Below are positions 27,221 to 36,256 of a DNA stretch of 64,000 bases, in pieces. The stretch comes from Nitrobacter sp047149785. Lineage in GTDB: Bacteria; Pseudomonadota; Alphaproteobacteria; Rhizobiales; Xanthobacteraceae. The stretch is taken from contig NZ_BAAGBE010000001.1 of assembly GCF_047149785.1 (NCBI RefSeq), positions 1,984,001 through 2,048,000 of the forward strand, given 5' to 3'. Position 1 is the stretch's first letter. The number at the start of each line of letters is the position of its first letter. The notes below the pieces were generated by a model. The model saw nothing but the letters and a program-made list of their open reading frames with translations. It had not been told where the DNA came from and searched no databases. The translations under genes were made by a program, and so were the position numbers.

Positions 27221-28315
27221 CTATGGCACGAACACCATGAAGATGTAGACCGCGAACACGACGATGTGGATCATTCCGAACAGGATGTTGGTCCGGCCGG
27301 TTCCGAACGTGAGCATGCTCAGAAGAAACGTCAGGCCGAGCAGGATCATCTTCTGGCTGCTGAGACCGAGTTCGAGCGGCTTGTCCATGACGTAGGCGGC
27401 CACCGCGACGGCCGGAATCGTCAGGCCTATTGTGGCCAGCGAGGAGCCGAGTGCGAGATTGATGCTCTTCTGCAGATCGTTTTGCCGCGCGGCCGCGAGC
27501 GCCGCGACGCTTTCCGGCAAAAGCACCAGCAGCGCCAGCAGCACGCCGGCGAGGGCTTCCGGCGCGCCGACCACCGCAATCCCTGCGTCGATCACCAGCG
27601 AGAACTTCTTCGCCAGCAGCACCACGGCGAGCAGCGAGATCAGCAGCAGCGCCACGCTCAGCGCCAGCAGACGGTTCGAGGTCAGCCCCTCCCCGTTATC
27701 GGCGCCGTGCCCAACAATGAAATAGTCTTGATGCAGGACCGTCTGCGTGTACAGAAAGACGGCGTAGAGCAGGATGGTGACGACGCTGACGAAACCGAGT
27801 TGCAGTTGCGAATACAGCGGTCCGGGCGTCGTCAGGGTATAGTTCGGCATCACCAGCGTGATCGTCGCGAACACGATCAGCACACTGAGATAGATGTTCA
27901 CGCCCGCAGGCCGGAATTCCTGCTCGCGGTAACGAAGCCCGCCGGCCAGAATGCAGGTCCCGACCAGACCGTTGCACACGATCATGACCACCGCGAACAC
28001 GGTATCGCGCGCCAGTTCCGGCACCGCCTTGTCGCCCAGCATGATGGTCGCGATCAGGGAAACTTCGATGATGGTGACCGCGAGCGTCAGCAGCAGCGTT
28101 CCGTAAGGCTCGCCGATCCGTTCCGCGATGACCTCGGCGTGGTGCACGGCCGCGAACACCGTGCCGAACAGGATCACCAGCAGCACGACCGCGAACAGGA
28201 CTCCGGTCGACGACGGGACGAAGGTGATGCCAAGACCGGTCACAGCGCCGTAAAACAAAACGGCCAGCGCGGGAAAAACCCACGCCGACCGCGGCATCGA
28301 ACCATGCGCGCTCAC
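27221..28315 (-). CDS. Ca2+/H+ (CaCA family) antiporter, ChaA/CaxA-like
   Basis: This 364-aa inner-membrane exchanger has about eleven helices and the two inverted CaCA repeats: HAEVIAERIGEPYGTLLLTL in the first half and GVLLALLVLLPESVAALAAA in the second. Both carry the cation-binding Glu motifs (GEPYGT, LPES). It probably exports Ca2+ or another cation, or Na+/K+ as in ChaA, in exchange for protons. It sits between a DUF3606 gene (11 bases upstream) and the His-rich outer-membrane protein. Confidence 0.88.
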   Translation of the reverse strand: MSAHGSMPRSAWVFPALAVLFYGAVTGLGITFVPSSTGVLFAVVLLVILFGTVFAAVHHAEVIAERIGEPYGTLLLTLAVTIIEVSLIATIMLGDKAVPELARDTVFAVVMIVCNGLVGTCILAGGLRYREQEFRPAGVNIYLSVLIVFATITLVMPNYTLTTPGPLYSQLQLGFVSVVTILLYAVFLYTQTVLHQDYFIVGHGADNGEGLTSNRLLALSVALLLISLLAVVLLAKKFSLVIDAGIAVVGAPEALAGVLLALLVLLPESVAALAAARQNDLQKSINLALGSSLATIGLTIPAVAVAAYVMDKPLELGLSSQKMILLGLTFLLSMLTFGTGRTNILFGMIHIVVFAVYIFMVFVP

Positions 28316-28326
28316 TGGCGGCAGGC

Positions 28327-28782
28327 CTATGCGGCGCGCTTGCGCACGCCCTTTTTCGCCTTCTTCGCCACCACGGTCTTTTTGGCAGCCGTTTTCTTTT
28401 TCACCGCCGCGCTCTTCCTGACGGCTGTTTTCTTTTTGGCGGCCTTCCCGGGAGCGAGATAAGCGCCGACCTTCTTCGAGGAATGCCCGACCGCCTTCAC
28501 AGCGGCGCGAAGCCTTGCGGGCGTCACCTTGAACTTCTTCGACCAGTAGCTGACTTCGTAAGGCTGGCTCAGCGCGATCAGCGCCCGGTCACGCGCCTTG
28601 TGCTTTTGCAGCTTGATATAGGCTTCGACTTTCCTGGCGGAGCGGCCGACAGCCTTGACCGCGGCCTTCAGCTTCAACGGCGTGACTTTGAACTTTCCGG
28701 ACCAGTAACGGACCTCGTAGGCTTCACTCAACGCTATCAGGCCGCGGTCGTTTCCACCGCGCTTCGCCTTGTTGTCAGCCAT
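28327..28782 (-). CDS. Tandem DUF3606 protein with Lys-rich H1-like tail
   Basis: Two copies of the DUF3606 helix-turn-helix-like unit are present: LSEAYEVRYWSGKFKVTPLK and LSQPYEVSYWSKKFKVTPAR, each followed by AAVKAVG. After them comes a 45-residue Lys/Ala/Val tail (KKKTAAKKTVVAKKAKKG) like eukaryotic H1 or bacterial AlgP-type tails. Most DUF3606 proteins have one copy and about 60 residues. The composition suggests binding to nucleic acid; this is inference. The ATG at 28782 follows CAGAGGAGGCCGGG. Confidence 0.8.
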   Translation of the reverse strand: MADNKAKRGGNDRGLIALSEAYEVRYWSGKFKVTPLKLKAAVKAVGRSARKVEAYIKLQKHKARDRALIALSQPYEVSYWSKKFKVTPARLRAAVKAVGHSSKKVGAYLAPGKAAKKKTAVRKSAAVKKKTAAKKTVVAKKAKKGVRKRAA

Positions 28783-28811
28783 CCCGGCCTCCTCTGTTGA
28801 ATATCGCCGTG

Positions 28812-30209
28812 TCACATCGCCTTGACGATATTCTCCGTCATCTTCTTGGCGTCGCCAAGTAGCATCATGGTGTTGTCGCGATAGAACAGTGGATTGTCGA
28901 TGCCGGCGTAACCCGACGCGAGCGAGCGCTTGATGAACATCACGGTGCCGGCCTTCCAGACCTGCAACACCGGCATGCCGTAGATCGGCGAGGACTTGTC
29001 TTCCTCCGCCGCCGGATTGGTGACGTCGTTGGCGCCGATCACGAAGGCGACGTCGGCCTGGGCGAATTCCGAATTGATGTCCTCCAGTTCGAACACCTCG
29101 TCATAGGGCACGTTGGCTTCGGCCAGCAGAACGTTCATGTGACCGGGCATGCGGCCCGCGACCGGATGGATCGCGTACTTCACTTCGACGCCTTCGGACT
29201 TGAGCTTGTCGGCCATCTCGCGCAGCGCGTGCTGCGCCTGCGCCACCGCCATGCCGTAGCCCGGCACGATGATGACCTTCTGCGCGTTCTTCATGATGAA
29301 GGCCGCATCGTCCGCCGAGCCGAGTTTGACCGGCTTGACCTCGCCACCTCCGCCGGCCGCCGCCGCCGTCTCCCCGCCGAACCCGCCGAGGATCACCGAG
29401 ATGAACGAACGGTTCATGGCGTGGCACATGATGTAGGACAGGATCGCGCCGGAGGAGCCGACCAGCGCGCCGGTGATGATCAGCGCCGAATTGCCGAGCG
29501 TGAAACCGATGCCGGCCGCCGCCCAGCCCGAATAGGAATTCAGCATCGAGATCACGACCGGCATGTCGGCGCCGCCGATCGGGATGATCAGCAGAACGCC
29601 GATCGCGAGCGCGAGAATCGTGATCAGCCAGAAATCGAGCGCGCTGCCCGACATCACCAGGCCGTACATGAAGAAGACCAGCGCAAGCGCGAGCACGATG
29701 TTGATGATGTGGCGCACCGGCAGGATGATGGGAGCGCCGCTCATGCGGCCCGACAGTTTCAAAAACGCGATCACCGAGCCCGTGAACGTCAGCGCGCCGA
29801 TGGCGACGCCGAGCGACATCTCGATCAGGCTCTGCGCATGGATATGGCCGGGCGTGCCGATGCCGAAGGCTTCCGGCGCGTAGAACGCGCCCGCGGCCAC
29901 CAGCACCGCCGCCATGCCGACCAGCGAGTGGAACGCCGCGACCAGTTCCGGCATCGACGTCATCGGCACCCGACGCGCGATCACCGCGCCGATGCTGCCG
30001 CCGATCGCGACACCGAGGATCACCAGCACCCACGCCACGGCGCCGGCGGGCGGATGCGAGGCGAGCGTGGTCGCGACCGCGATCGCCATGCCGGTCATGC
30101 CGAGGAAGTTGCCGCGCCGGCTCGACGCCGGACTCGACAGCCCGCGCAGCGACAGGATGAACAGGACGCCTGCGACGAGATAAAGCAGCGCGGAAAGATT
30201 GGCGTTCAT
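28812..30209 (-). CDS. pntB: NAD(P) transhydrogenase subunit beta
   Basis: PntB carries half of the proton channel and the NADP(H) domain of the proton-translocating transhydrogenase, which makes NADPH from NADH using proton-motive force. The N-terminal 260 residues form about nine helices. The C-terminal domain III has VIIVPGYGMAVAQAQHALRE, DVTNPAAEEDKSSPIYGMPV and KRSLASGYAGIDNPLFYRDN, the NADP-binding loops. At 465 aa it is full-length. It is last in cox4-pntAA-pntAB-pntB. Confidence 0.96.
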   Translation of the reverse strand: MNANLSALLYLVAGVLFILSLRGLSSPASSRRGNFLGMTGMAIAVATTLASHPPAGAVAWVLVILGVAIGGSIGAVIARRVPMTSMPELVAAFHSLVGMAAVLVAAGAFYAPEAFGIGTPGHIHAQSLIEMSLGVAIGALTFTGSVIAFLKLSGRMSGAPIILPVRHIINIVLALALVFFMYGLVMSGSALDFWLITILALAIGVLLIIPIGGADMPVVISMLNSYSGWAAAGIGFTLGNSALIITGALVGSSGAILSYIMCHAMNRSFISVILGGFGGETAAAAGGGGEVKPVKLGSADDAAFIMKNAQKVIIVPGYGMAVAQAQHALREMADKLKSEGVEVKYAIHPVAGRMPGHMNVLLAEANVPYDEVFELEDINSEFAQADVAFVIGANDVTNPAAEEDKSSPIYGMPVLQVWKAGTVMFIKRSLASGYAGIDNPLFYRDNTMMLLGDAKKMTENIVKAM

Positions 30210-30227
30210 GGCGGAGCCCCGACGTCT

Positions 30228-30340
30228 TGTCCCGGACGCGGCGCAGCGCAACGCAATGCGACGCAGAACCGGGGCCGTCCCAAACTGTGGCGGTCCCGGA
30301 CCGGCGATGCGGCCTCACACGCCGCATCGCATCCGGGACA
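30228..30340. repeat. Dispersed palindromic repeat between pntAB and pntB
   Basis: The element runs from TGTCCCGGACGCGGCGCAGC to GCATCGCATCCGGGACA, whose outer arms (TGTCCCGGA / TCCGGGACA) pair. Inside are further GC-rich complementary segments. This is a different family from the ones at 9485 and 10312. It begins 19 bases upstream of the pntB start codon. Confidence 0.7.
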
Positions 30341-30367
30341 CTGGAAGTAATCCAGCATCGAAAAAAT

Positions 30368-30685
30368 CTACTTCTGCTTCTTCTTGTACATCGCCAGCAT
30401 TCGCTGGGTGACGAGGAAGCCGCCGAAGATATTCACGCAGGCAAAGACCAGCGCGACGAAACCGAAGGCCCGCGCCCAGCCCGAGCCGGCCGAGATCATG
30501 CCGACGCCGACGGCGAGCAGCGCGCCGACCACGATCACCGACGAGATCGCGTTGGTGACCGACATCAGCGGCGTATGCAGCGCTGGCGTCACCGACCACA
30601 CGACGAAGTAGCCGACGAACACGGCCAGCACGAAAATCGACAGCCGGAACACGAAGGGATCGACGGCTTCAACGATATGTTCCAT
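30368..30685 (-). CDS. pntAB: NAD(P) transhydrogenase subunit alpha, part 2 (membrane part)
   Basis: In this lineage the alpha subunit is split. This 105-aa protein contributes three membrane helices (VFRLSIFVLAVFVGYFVVW, SSVIVVGALLAVGVGMISAG, FGFVALVFACVNIFGGFLVT) to the proton channel. The start MEHIVEAVDPFVFRLSIFV matches homologues; an in-frame extension upstream runs into a repeat. The C-terminus MLAMYKKKQK is typical. Confidence 0.94.
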   Translation of the reverse strand: MEHIVEAVDPFVFRLSIFVLAVFVGYFVVWSVTPALHTPLMSVTNAISSVIVVGALLAVGVGMISAGSGWARAFGFVALVFACVNIFGGFLVTQRMLAMYKKKQK

Positions 30686-30701
30686 GGCGAAGCTTCTATT
30701 C

Positions 30702-30797
30702 GTCATTCCGGGGCACGCCGGAGGCGTGAACCCAAAATCCAGAGGTTAAGGGCTGGGCAGAGATTCCGGATTCGCGCGTCGCGCGCTCCGGAATGAC
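30702..30797. repeat. Dispersed palindromic repeat between pntAA and pntAB
   Basis: GTCATTCCGGGGC and its near complement GCTCCGGAATGAC bound the element. Internal arms GCCGGAGGCGTGAACC and GGATTCGCGCGTCGCGC extend the pairing. It occupies almost the entire gap between the two alpha-subunit genes. This family is common between genes in Bradyrhizobium relatives. Confidence 0.75.
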
Positions 30798-30823
30798 CCG
30801 TTGAAAGGCAATATCCTTCGTCA

Positions 30824-31954
30824 TCACGCGCTTTTCGGCTGGAAATTCGGATGAATGACGGCGCCGTTCCTGGTCAGCGCGGTCGCCTTGACCAGTTCGT
30901 CGTCCCAGTTCACCGCAAGCGCCTTGGTCGTCTTGTCGACCAGCGTCTCGATGAACGAAAACAGGTTGCGGGCATACAGGCTCGAGGCCGACGCGGCGAC
31001 GCGGCCCGCGACATTGGTGAAGCCGATGATTTTCACGCCATCGATGTCGACGATCTTGCCCGCCTTGACGCCCTCGACGTTGCCGCCGCGCTCGACCGCG
31101 AGATCGACCAGCACGGAGCCCGGCTTCATCGAGCGCACCATTTCCGCGGTCACGAGCCTCGGCGCCGGTCGCCCGGGAATCAGCGCCGTCGTGATGATGA
31201 TGTCCTGCTTCTTGATGTGCTCGGCCGTCAGCGCCGCCTGCTTGGCCTGATACTCTTTCGACATTTCCTTGGCGTAGCCGCCGGCGGTCTGCGCGTTCTT
31301 GAACTCTTCGTCCTCCACCGCGAGGAATTTGGCGCCGAGGCTTTCGACCTGCTCCTTGGTGGCGGGACGGACGTCGGTCGCGGTGACGACGGCGCCGAGG
31401 CGGCGCGCGGTCGCGATCGCCTGAAGTCCGGCAACGCCGACGCCCATGACGAAAACCTTTGCCGCCGGCACGGTGCCGGCTGCGGTCATCATCATCGGAA
31501 ATGCGCGGCCGAACGCCTCGGCCGCCTCGATGACGGCGCGGTAGCCGGCCAGGTTAGCCTGGCTCGACAGCACGTCCATGACCTGGGCACGCGTGATGCG
31601 CGGCATCAACTCCATCGCGAAAGCAGACACGCCGGCGTCCGCGATCGTCTTGAGCGCCGCTTCGTTGCCGTAGGGGTCCATGATCGCGATCACCAGCGCG
31701 CCACGCTTGTAGCGCGCCAGTTCGGATGCCTCGGGCCGCCTTACTTTGATGACGATATCGGCATCCGCGACAGCGTCGGCGCTGATCACGGCGCCCGCGG
31801 CCGTAAAATCGGAATCCGGCACTCCCGACTTGGTTCCGGCGCCCGGCTCGATGGCGACATCCGCGCCGAGCGCCTTGAACTTCTTCACCGTATCGGGCGA
31901 CGCAGCCACCCGCGGCTCGGACGGATCGATCTCCTTCGCGATCGCAATCTTCAT
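30824..31954 (-). CDS. pntAA: NAD(P) transhydrogenase subunit alpha, part 1 (NAD-binding)
   Basis: This soluble 376-aa subunit binds NAD(H). It starts MKIAIAKEIDPSEPRVAASP, and the Rossmann motif KVFVMGVGVAGLQAIATARR lies near residue 165-185. The mobile-loop region around EYQAKQAALTAEHIKKQDII and RPAPRLVTAEMVRSMKPGSV is characteristic of the family. It is the first transhydrogenase gene, downstream of the tiny cox subunit IV gene. Confidence 0.96.
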   Translation of the reverse strand: MKIAIAKEIDPSEPRVAASPDTVKKFKALGADVAIEPGAGTKSGVPDSDFTAAGAVISADAVADADIVIKVRRPEASELARYKRGALVIAIMDPYGNEAALKTIADAGVSAFAMELMPRITRAQVMDVLSSQANLAGYRAVIEAAEAFGRAFPMMMTAAGTVPAAKVFVMGVGVAGLQAIATARRLGAVVTATDVRPATKEQVESLGAKFLAVEDEEFKNAQTAGGYAKEMSKEYQAKQAALTAEHIKKQDIIITTALIPGRPAPRLVTAEMVRSMKPGSVLVDLAVERGGNVEGVKAGKIVDIDGVKIIGFTNVAGRVAASASSLYARNLFSFIETLVDKTTKALAVNWDDELVKATALTRNGAVIHPNFQPKSA

Positions 31955-32052
31955 GATGCCTCCCGCAGCCGACGGCCACGCACGACTAAAGCACCAGCCA
32001 TATTGCTACTAGCAAACGAAAATCCGAGACGGCCGGAACGACGACCTGACGA

Positions 32053-32205
32053 TCAGGTGAGGAAAATCGCCATCAGCGCGACGACGGTGACGACGACAGC
32101 AGTACCGATCGTCCCGAACTTGATGAAGGACTTATACGTTCCTTCATGCGCCGGATAATCCATTCCGTCCGCCGTCGAGTACACGATTTCATTATGATCT
32201 GACAC
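32053..32205 (-). CDS. aa3-type cytochrome c oxidase subunit IV, 50 aa
   Basis: This 50-residue protein begins MSDHNEIVYSTADGMDYPAH and ends in one membrane helix (IGTAVVVTVVALMAIFLT). The N-terminal H-N-E-I-x-Y-x-T-A-D-G-x-D-Y-P-A-H-E signature is diagnostic of the small alphaproteobacterial oxidase subunit IV. Start is GTG, preceded by TTGGAGACCTGAC. It lies about 100 bases upstream of pntAA, an arrangement often seen in this class although the products belong to different complexes. Confidence 0.88.
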   Translation of the reverse strand: MSDHNEIVYSTADGMDYPAHEGTYKSFIKFGTIGTAVVVTVVALMAIFLT

Positions 32206-32751
32206 GTCAGGTCTCCAACCAGGGTTGATCTTGCCCGTGAGGAATTAGCGCAATCGGGAAGACAGAGCAACGGTGTGGCGGTCGCCGTCGGCAAAGTCAT
32301 CGTGCTTTTATATGTACAGGATGCACAAATCGGGCGATACGGACCCGCGATTGCTCTAGAGCCTTTCCGCTTCTGTTGGAATCAGAAGCGGGGGCTTTAT
32401 GATTTTGATTTGACGCGTTTTCTTTACGCGAACCAGTAGCCACTTCGCTTGAAAACGCTCTGTTTCGCCCTGAAAATCGCCGCTCGCCTAATGGTTTGGT
32501 CACAACGGCCGCCGCCGTCTGTGCCGACCCGGACCGGGAACGGCGTCTGAACCGCATTGGCCATTCGGCTCCTAACCGGCCAATGCTGCGGAAAAACAGC
32601 TACCGGTTGAAAATACGTGCCTTTTTGGAGAGGTCGGCAAAGCCGGTCCGTTTGGTTTACGGCCCTCCGCGCTGCGCCATTTTGCCACATGCGCCGGCGA
32701 CCGCCAGGCGATGCGACCACGGCTATTTGCGCGAACGCATGCCCGGCTCCC
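32206..32751. other. Intergenic region holding one palindromic repeat
   Basis: Between the oxidase subunit IV gene and the convergent-side end of pepF lie about 545 bases. Apart from the family 1 repeat at 32355-32462, I see only short GC-rich inverted segments and no coding frame with a ribosome-binding site. Confidence 0.4.
32355..32462 (-). repeat. Dispersed palindromic repeat, family 1 (copy C)
   Basis: In inverted orientation it contains GAGCCTTTCCGCTTCTGTTG, GACGCGTTTTCTTTACGCG, AACCAGTAGCCACTTCGC and TTGAAAACGCTCTG. It lacks the inner CCTCGGG hairpin of copies A and D. Confidence 0.8.
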
Positions 32752-34632
32752 CTATCCCATCGTCTCCAGCTCATCGATCATTCCGGCAATGACCGACAAT
32801 CCGCCGTCCCAGAAACTGGGGTCCCTGGCGTCGAGCCCGAACGGCTTCAGCAATTCGGAATAATGCCTGGTGCCGCCGGCGGCGAGCATCGCCAGATAGC
32901 GATCGGCGAACCCTTCCGCGGCGTGCTCGTAGACCGCGTAGAGCGAGTTCACGAGGCAATCCCCGAACGCATAGGCGTAGACGTAGAACGGCGAATGGAT
33001 GAAGTGCGGGATGTACATCCAGAACGTCTCGTAGCCCGGCTTGATCTCGATCGCTGGCCCGAGGCTCTCGCCCTGCACGCTGAGCCAGAGCTGGCCGATG
33101 CGCTCGGCGGTGAGTTCGCCGTTCTTGCGCTCGGTGTGGACAGCGCGCTCGAAGGTATAGAACGCGATCTGCCGCACCACGGTGTTGATCATGTCCTCGA
33201 CCTTGCCGGCGAGCAGCGCCTGCCGCTGCTTCGCGTTCCTGGTCTGCGCCAGCAGCCGCTTGAAGGTCAGCATCTCGCCGAACACGCTCGCCGTCTCCGC
33301 AAGCGTCAGCGGCGTCGGCGCCATCAGCGCGCCGTTCTTCGCCGCCAGCACCTGGTGCACGCCGTGACCGAGTTCATGCGCGAGCGTCATCACGTCGCGC
33401 GGCTTGCCCTGGTAGTTCATCAGCACATAGGGGTGCGCCGACGGCGTGGTCGGATGCGAGAACGCGCCCGGCGCCTTGCCGGGCCGCACCGGCGCATCGA
33501 TCCAGCGGTCGGTGAAGAAGCGCTCGGCGATGCCGGCCATTTGCGGAGAGAAATCGCCATAGGCCGTCAGCACCATCTTGCGCGCATCGTTCCATGGAAT
33601 GACGCCGGTGGCGGCGAACGGCAGCGGCGCGTTGCGGTCCCAATGCGCGAGCTTCTTCTTTTTGAACCAGCGCGCCTTCAGTGTGTAGTAGCGATGCGAC
33701 AACCGCGGATAGGCCGCGCGCACCGACGCCACAAGCGCATCCACCACCTCGCGCTCGACGCGGTTGTTGAGATGGCGCGAATCCGCGACGTCCTGAAAGC
33801 CGCGCCAGCGGTCGGAGATATCCTTGTCCTTGGCGAGCGTGTTGGTGATCAGCGCGAAGGTTCGCTCGTTGGCCTTGAACGTCTTCGCCAGCGCCTGACC
33901 GGCCGCCTTGCGCTTGTCCGGAGAACGGTCCTGCAACAGGTTCAGCGTCGGTTCGATCGCAAGCTCCTTGGCTCCGACCTTGAAGCGCAGGCCAGCGATG
34001 GTCTGGTCGAACAGCCTGTTCCAGGCGGAGTAGCCGGTCTGCGACTTCTCGTGGAAAAGCCGCTCGACGCGATCCTCGAGCTGATACGGCTTGTCCTTGC
34101 GGCTGTCCTCGATCCACGGGCGATAATGCCCAAGCTCCGGGGCCTGCATGGCGCGCTCGATCACGTCGTCGTCGATGCGGTTGAGTTCGAGCGCGAAGAA
34201 CAACAGATGCACTGAGGCGGCCGTCAGGCGCTCCGAGACATCGCCATAGAACTTCGAGATCGTGGGGTCGACGCTGTCGCCGGCGTGGATCAGCCCCGCA
34301 TAGGAGCCGAGCCGGCCCGCGAGATCGTCGATCAACTCATAGCGCCGCACGGCTCCCGCGAGCCACTGCCCGCCCTCTGGCTTCGCGGTCTCCTCGGCGA
34401 GCCTGCCCTTGTAGTCGGCCTCGAACACCTTGCAGTCCGCATCGACCTTGTCGAGGTCGCGCGCCACCTCGGGCGCGTCGATGCCGGCATAAAGGTCGGC
34501 GAGATTCCATTCCGGCAGACGACCCGCATCCGGTTTCGCGGCTGCGGCTTTTTTTGCAGCGGGCTTGCGATGTGAGGCGGGCTTGCGGGCGGCGGCGGAT
34601 TTGCGTGAAGCGGACGAAGAACGCGAAGCCAT
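32752..34632 (-). CDS. pepF: M3 family oligoendopeptidase (PepF type)
   Basis: This zinc peptidase degrades short peptides in the cytoplasm. The metal site is LAHELGHGVHQVL near residue 415 (HExxH), with the downstream Glu in PTPLTLAETASVFGEML. FIHSPFYVYAYAFGDCLVNS is typical of the M3B group. The first 35 residues (SRKSAAARKPASHRKPAAKK) are an unusual basic Ala/Lys tail before the family's normal start around LPEWNLADLYAG. At 626 aa it is otherwise standard. Confidence 0.93.
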   Translation of the reverse strand: MASRSSSASRKSAAARKPASHRKPAAKKAAAAKPDAGRLPEWNLADLYAGIDAPEVARDLDKVDADCKVFEADYKGRLAEETAKPEGGQWLAGAVRRYELIDDLAGRLGSYAGLIHAGDSVDPTISKFYGDVSERLTAASVHLLFFALELNRIDDDVIERAMQAPELGHYRPWIEDSRKDKPYQLEDRVERLFHEKSQTGYSAWNRLFDQTIAGLRFKVGAKELAIEPTLNLLQDRSPDKRKAAGQALAKTFKANERTFALITNTLAKDKDISDRWRGFQDVADSRHLNNRVEREVVDALVASVRAAYPRLSHRYYTLKARWFKKKKLAHWDRNAPLPFAATGVIPWNDARKMVLTAYGDFSPQMAGIAERFFTDRWIDAPVRPGKAPGAFSHPTTPSAHPYVLMNYQGKPRDVMTLAHELGHGVHQVLAAKNGALMAPTPLTLAETASVFGEMLTFKRLLAQTRNAKQRQALLAGKVEDMINTVVRQIAFYTFERAVHTERKNGELTAERIGQLWLSVQGESLGPAIEIKPGYETFWMYIPHFIHSPFYVYAYAFGDCLVNSLYAVYEHAAEGFADRYLAMLAAGGTRHYSELLKPFGLDARDPSFWDGGLSVIAGMIDELETMG

Positions 34633-34777
34633 TATCGATCCAGACTTTCTTTTTCAGTTCCGACCAGGAAGGACCCGTTGCACGACGACGGCGCGGCAAA
34701 CCTTTAAGAGCGCATTAATCAGCGTCCGCCAGTGTGCCTCGATTCGGTACAGATAGTTGGTGCGTGCGGGGAATGCC

Positions 34778-36256
34778 ATGACTGCCACCATATTGATCGC
34801 AGACGACGACGCGGTCCAGCGCCGGCTCGTCGAAAACATGGTGCGGCGGTCGGGCTATGACGCGGTCGTGGTCGAGAGCGGAGACGCCGCCGTCGCCGCG
34901 CTGACGGCCTCCGATGGCCCGGCCATCGATGCGCTGGTGCTCGATCTCGTGATGCCCGGCCTCGACGGCATGGGCGTGCTGGCGAAAATCCGCGAGGCCG
35001 GCCTCGGCGTCCCCGTCGTCGTCCAGACCGCGCATGGCGGCATCGACAACGTGGTGTCGGCGATGCGCGCGGGCGCGCAGGATTTCGTGGTCAAGCCGGT
35101 CGGCATCGAGCGTCTCCAGGTTTGTTTGCGCAATGCGCTCAACACCAGCGCGCTCAAAAGCGAGTTGCGCAGGGTCCGCCACAGCCGCGAAGGCCGCCTG
35201 ACCTTCGCCGACATCATCACCCGCAGCGAGGCGATGGCCAACGTGATGGCGACCGCGAAGAAGGCCGCGGGCTCGTCGATCCCGGTCCTGATCGAGGGCG
35301 AGTCCGGCGTCGGCAAGGAGCTGTTCGCGCGCGCCATCCACGGCACCGGCGAGCGCAGCGCCAAGCCGTTCGTCGCGGTGAACTGCGGCGCGATCCCCGA
35401 CAACCTCGTGGAATCGATCCTGTTCGGCCATGAAAAAGGTTCCTTCACCGGCGCGACCGAGCGCCATACCGGCAAGTTCGTCGAGGCGTCCGGCGGCACC
35501 CTGTTCCTGGACGAAGTCAGCGAACTGCCGCTGACCGCGCAGGTCAAGCTTCTGCGCGCGCTGCAGGAAGGCGCGGTGGAAGCGGTCGGCGGCCGCAAGC
35601 CGGTCAAGGTCGACGTCCGCATCATCTCGGCCACCAACCGGCGGCTGCTCGATCGCGTCAAGGAGGGCGCGTTCCGGGAGGATCTGTTCTATCGCCTGCA
35701 CGTGCTGCCGCTGACGGTCCCGCCGCTTCGGATGCGGCGCGACGATATCCCGAGCCTGCTGCGGCACTTCCTCACGCGCTTCTGCGCCGAGGAGAACCGG
35801 ACCATCGACGGCATCAGCGGCGAGGCAATGGCGGGGCTGTCGCAGCTCAACTGGCCCGGCAACATCCGCCAGCTCGAAAACGCGGTGTACCGCGCGGTCG
35901 TCATGAGCGAGGGCGAGCAGCTTGGCGTGTCGGATTTTCCGCTGATCGGCGCGCAACCTGCTACGGACGCCGCGTCCGGCGAGCCGCTGATCATGGAGCC
36001 GGTGCTCCAGAGACCATCGCCCGATATGGTTTCAGGTAATGAAATACCTATTGCGCCGCTGCCTGATGCAGGCGCTCTGACGATGCTGACTGACGACGGC
36101 GAAATGCGTCCGCTCGAGGAGCTTGAAGCCGAAATCATCCGCTTTGCGATTTCGCACTATCGCGGCCAAATGTCCGAAGTCGCGCGCCGGTTGAAAATCG
36201 GAAGGTCCACTCTCTATCGCAAGCTCGACGACATCGCGACAGCCGAGGAACGGTAA
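34778..36256 (+). CDS. Sigma-54-dependent response regulator, NtrC family
   Basis: Domains in order are receiver (about residues 1-120, phospho-Asp in ALVLDLVMPGLDGMG), AAA+ (about 140-380) and a Fis-type HTH at the C-terminus (EVARRLKIGRSTLYRKLDDI). The AAA+ part has Walker A GESGVGKE, the sigma-54 contact loop as GSFTGA instead of GAFTGA, Walker B GGTLFLDEVSELP and WPGNIRQLENAVYRAVV. It activates transcription from -24/-12 promoters. No partner kinase is adjacent, so its signal is unknown. The ATG at 34778 follows GGGGAATGCC; an in-frame GTG lies 21 bases upstream. Confidence 0.9.
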   Translation: MTATILIADDDAVQRRLVENMVRRSGYDAVVVESGDAAVAALTASDGPAIDALVLDLVMPGLDGMGVLAKIREAGLGVPVVVQTAHGGIDNVVSAMRAGAQDFVVKPVGIERLQVCLRNALNTSALKSELRRVRHSREGRLTFADIITRSEAMANVMATAKKAAGSSIPVLIEGESGVGKELFARAIHGTGERSAKPFVAVNCGAIPDNLVESILFGHEKGSFTGATERHTGKFVEASGGTLFLDEVSELPLTAQVKLLRALQEGAVEAVGGRKPVKVDVRIISATNRRLLDRVKEGAFREDLFYRLHVLPLTVPPLRMRRDDIPSLLRHFLTRFCAEENRTIDGISGEAMAGLSQLNWPGNIRQLENAVYRAVVMSEGEQLGVSDFPLIGAQPATDAASGEPLIMEPVLQRPSPDMVSGNEIPIAPLPDAGALTMLTDDGEMRPLEELEAEIIRFAISHYRGQMSEVARRLKIGRSTLYRKLDDIATAEER

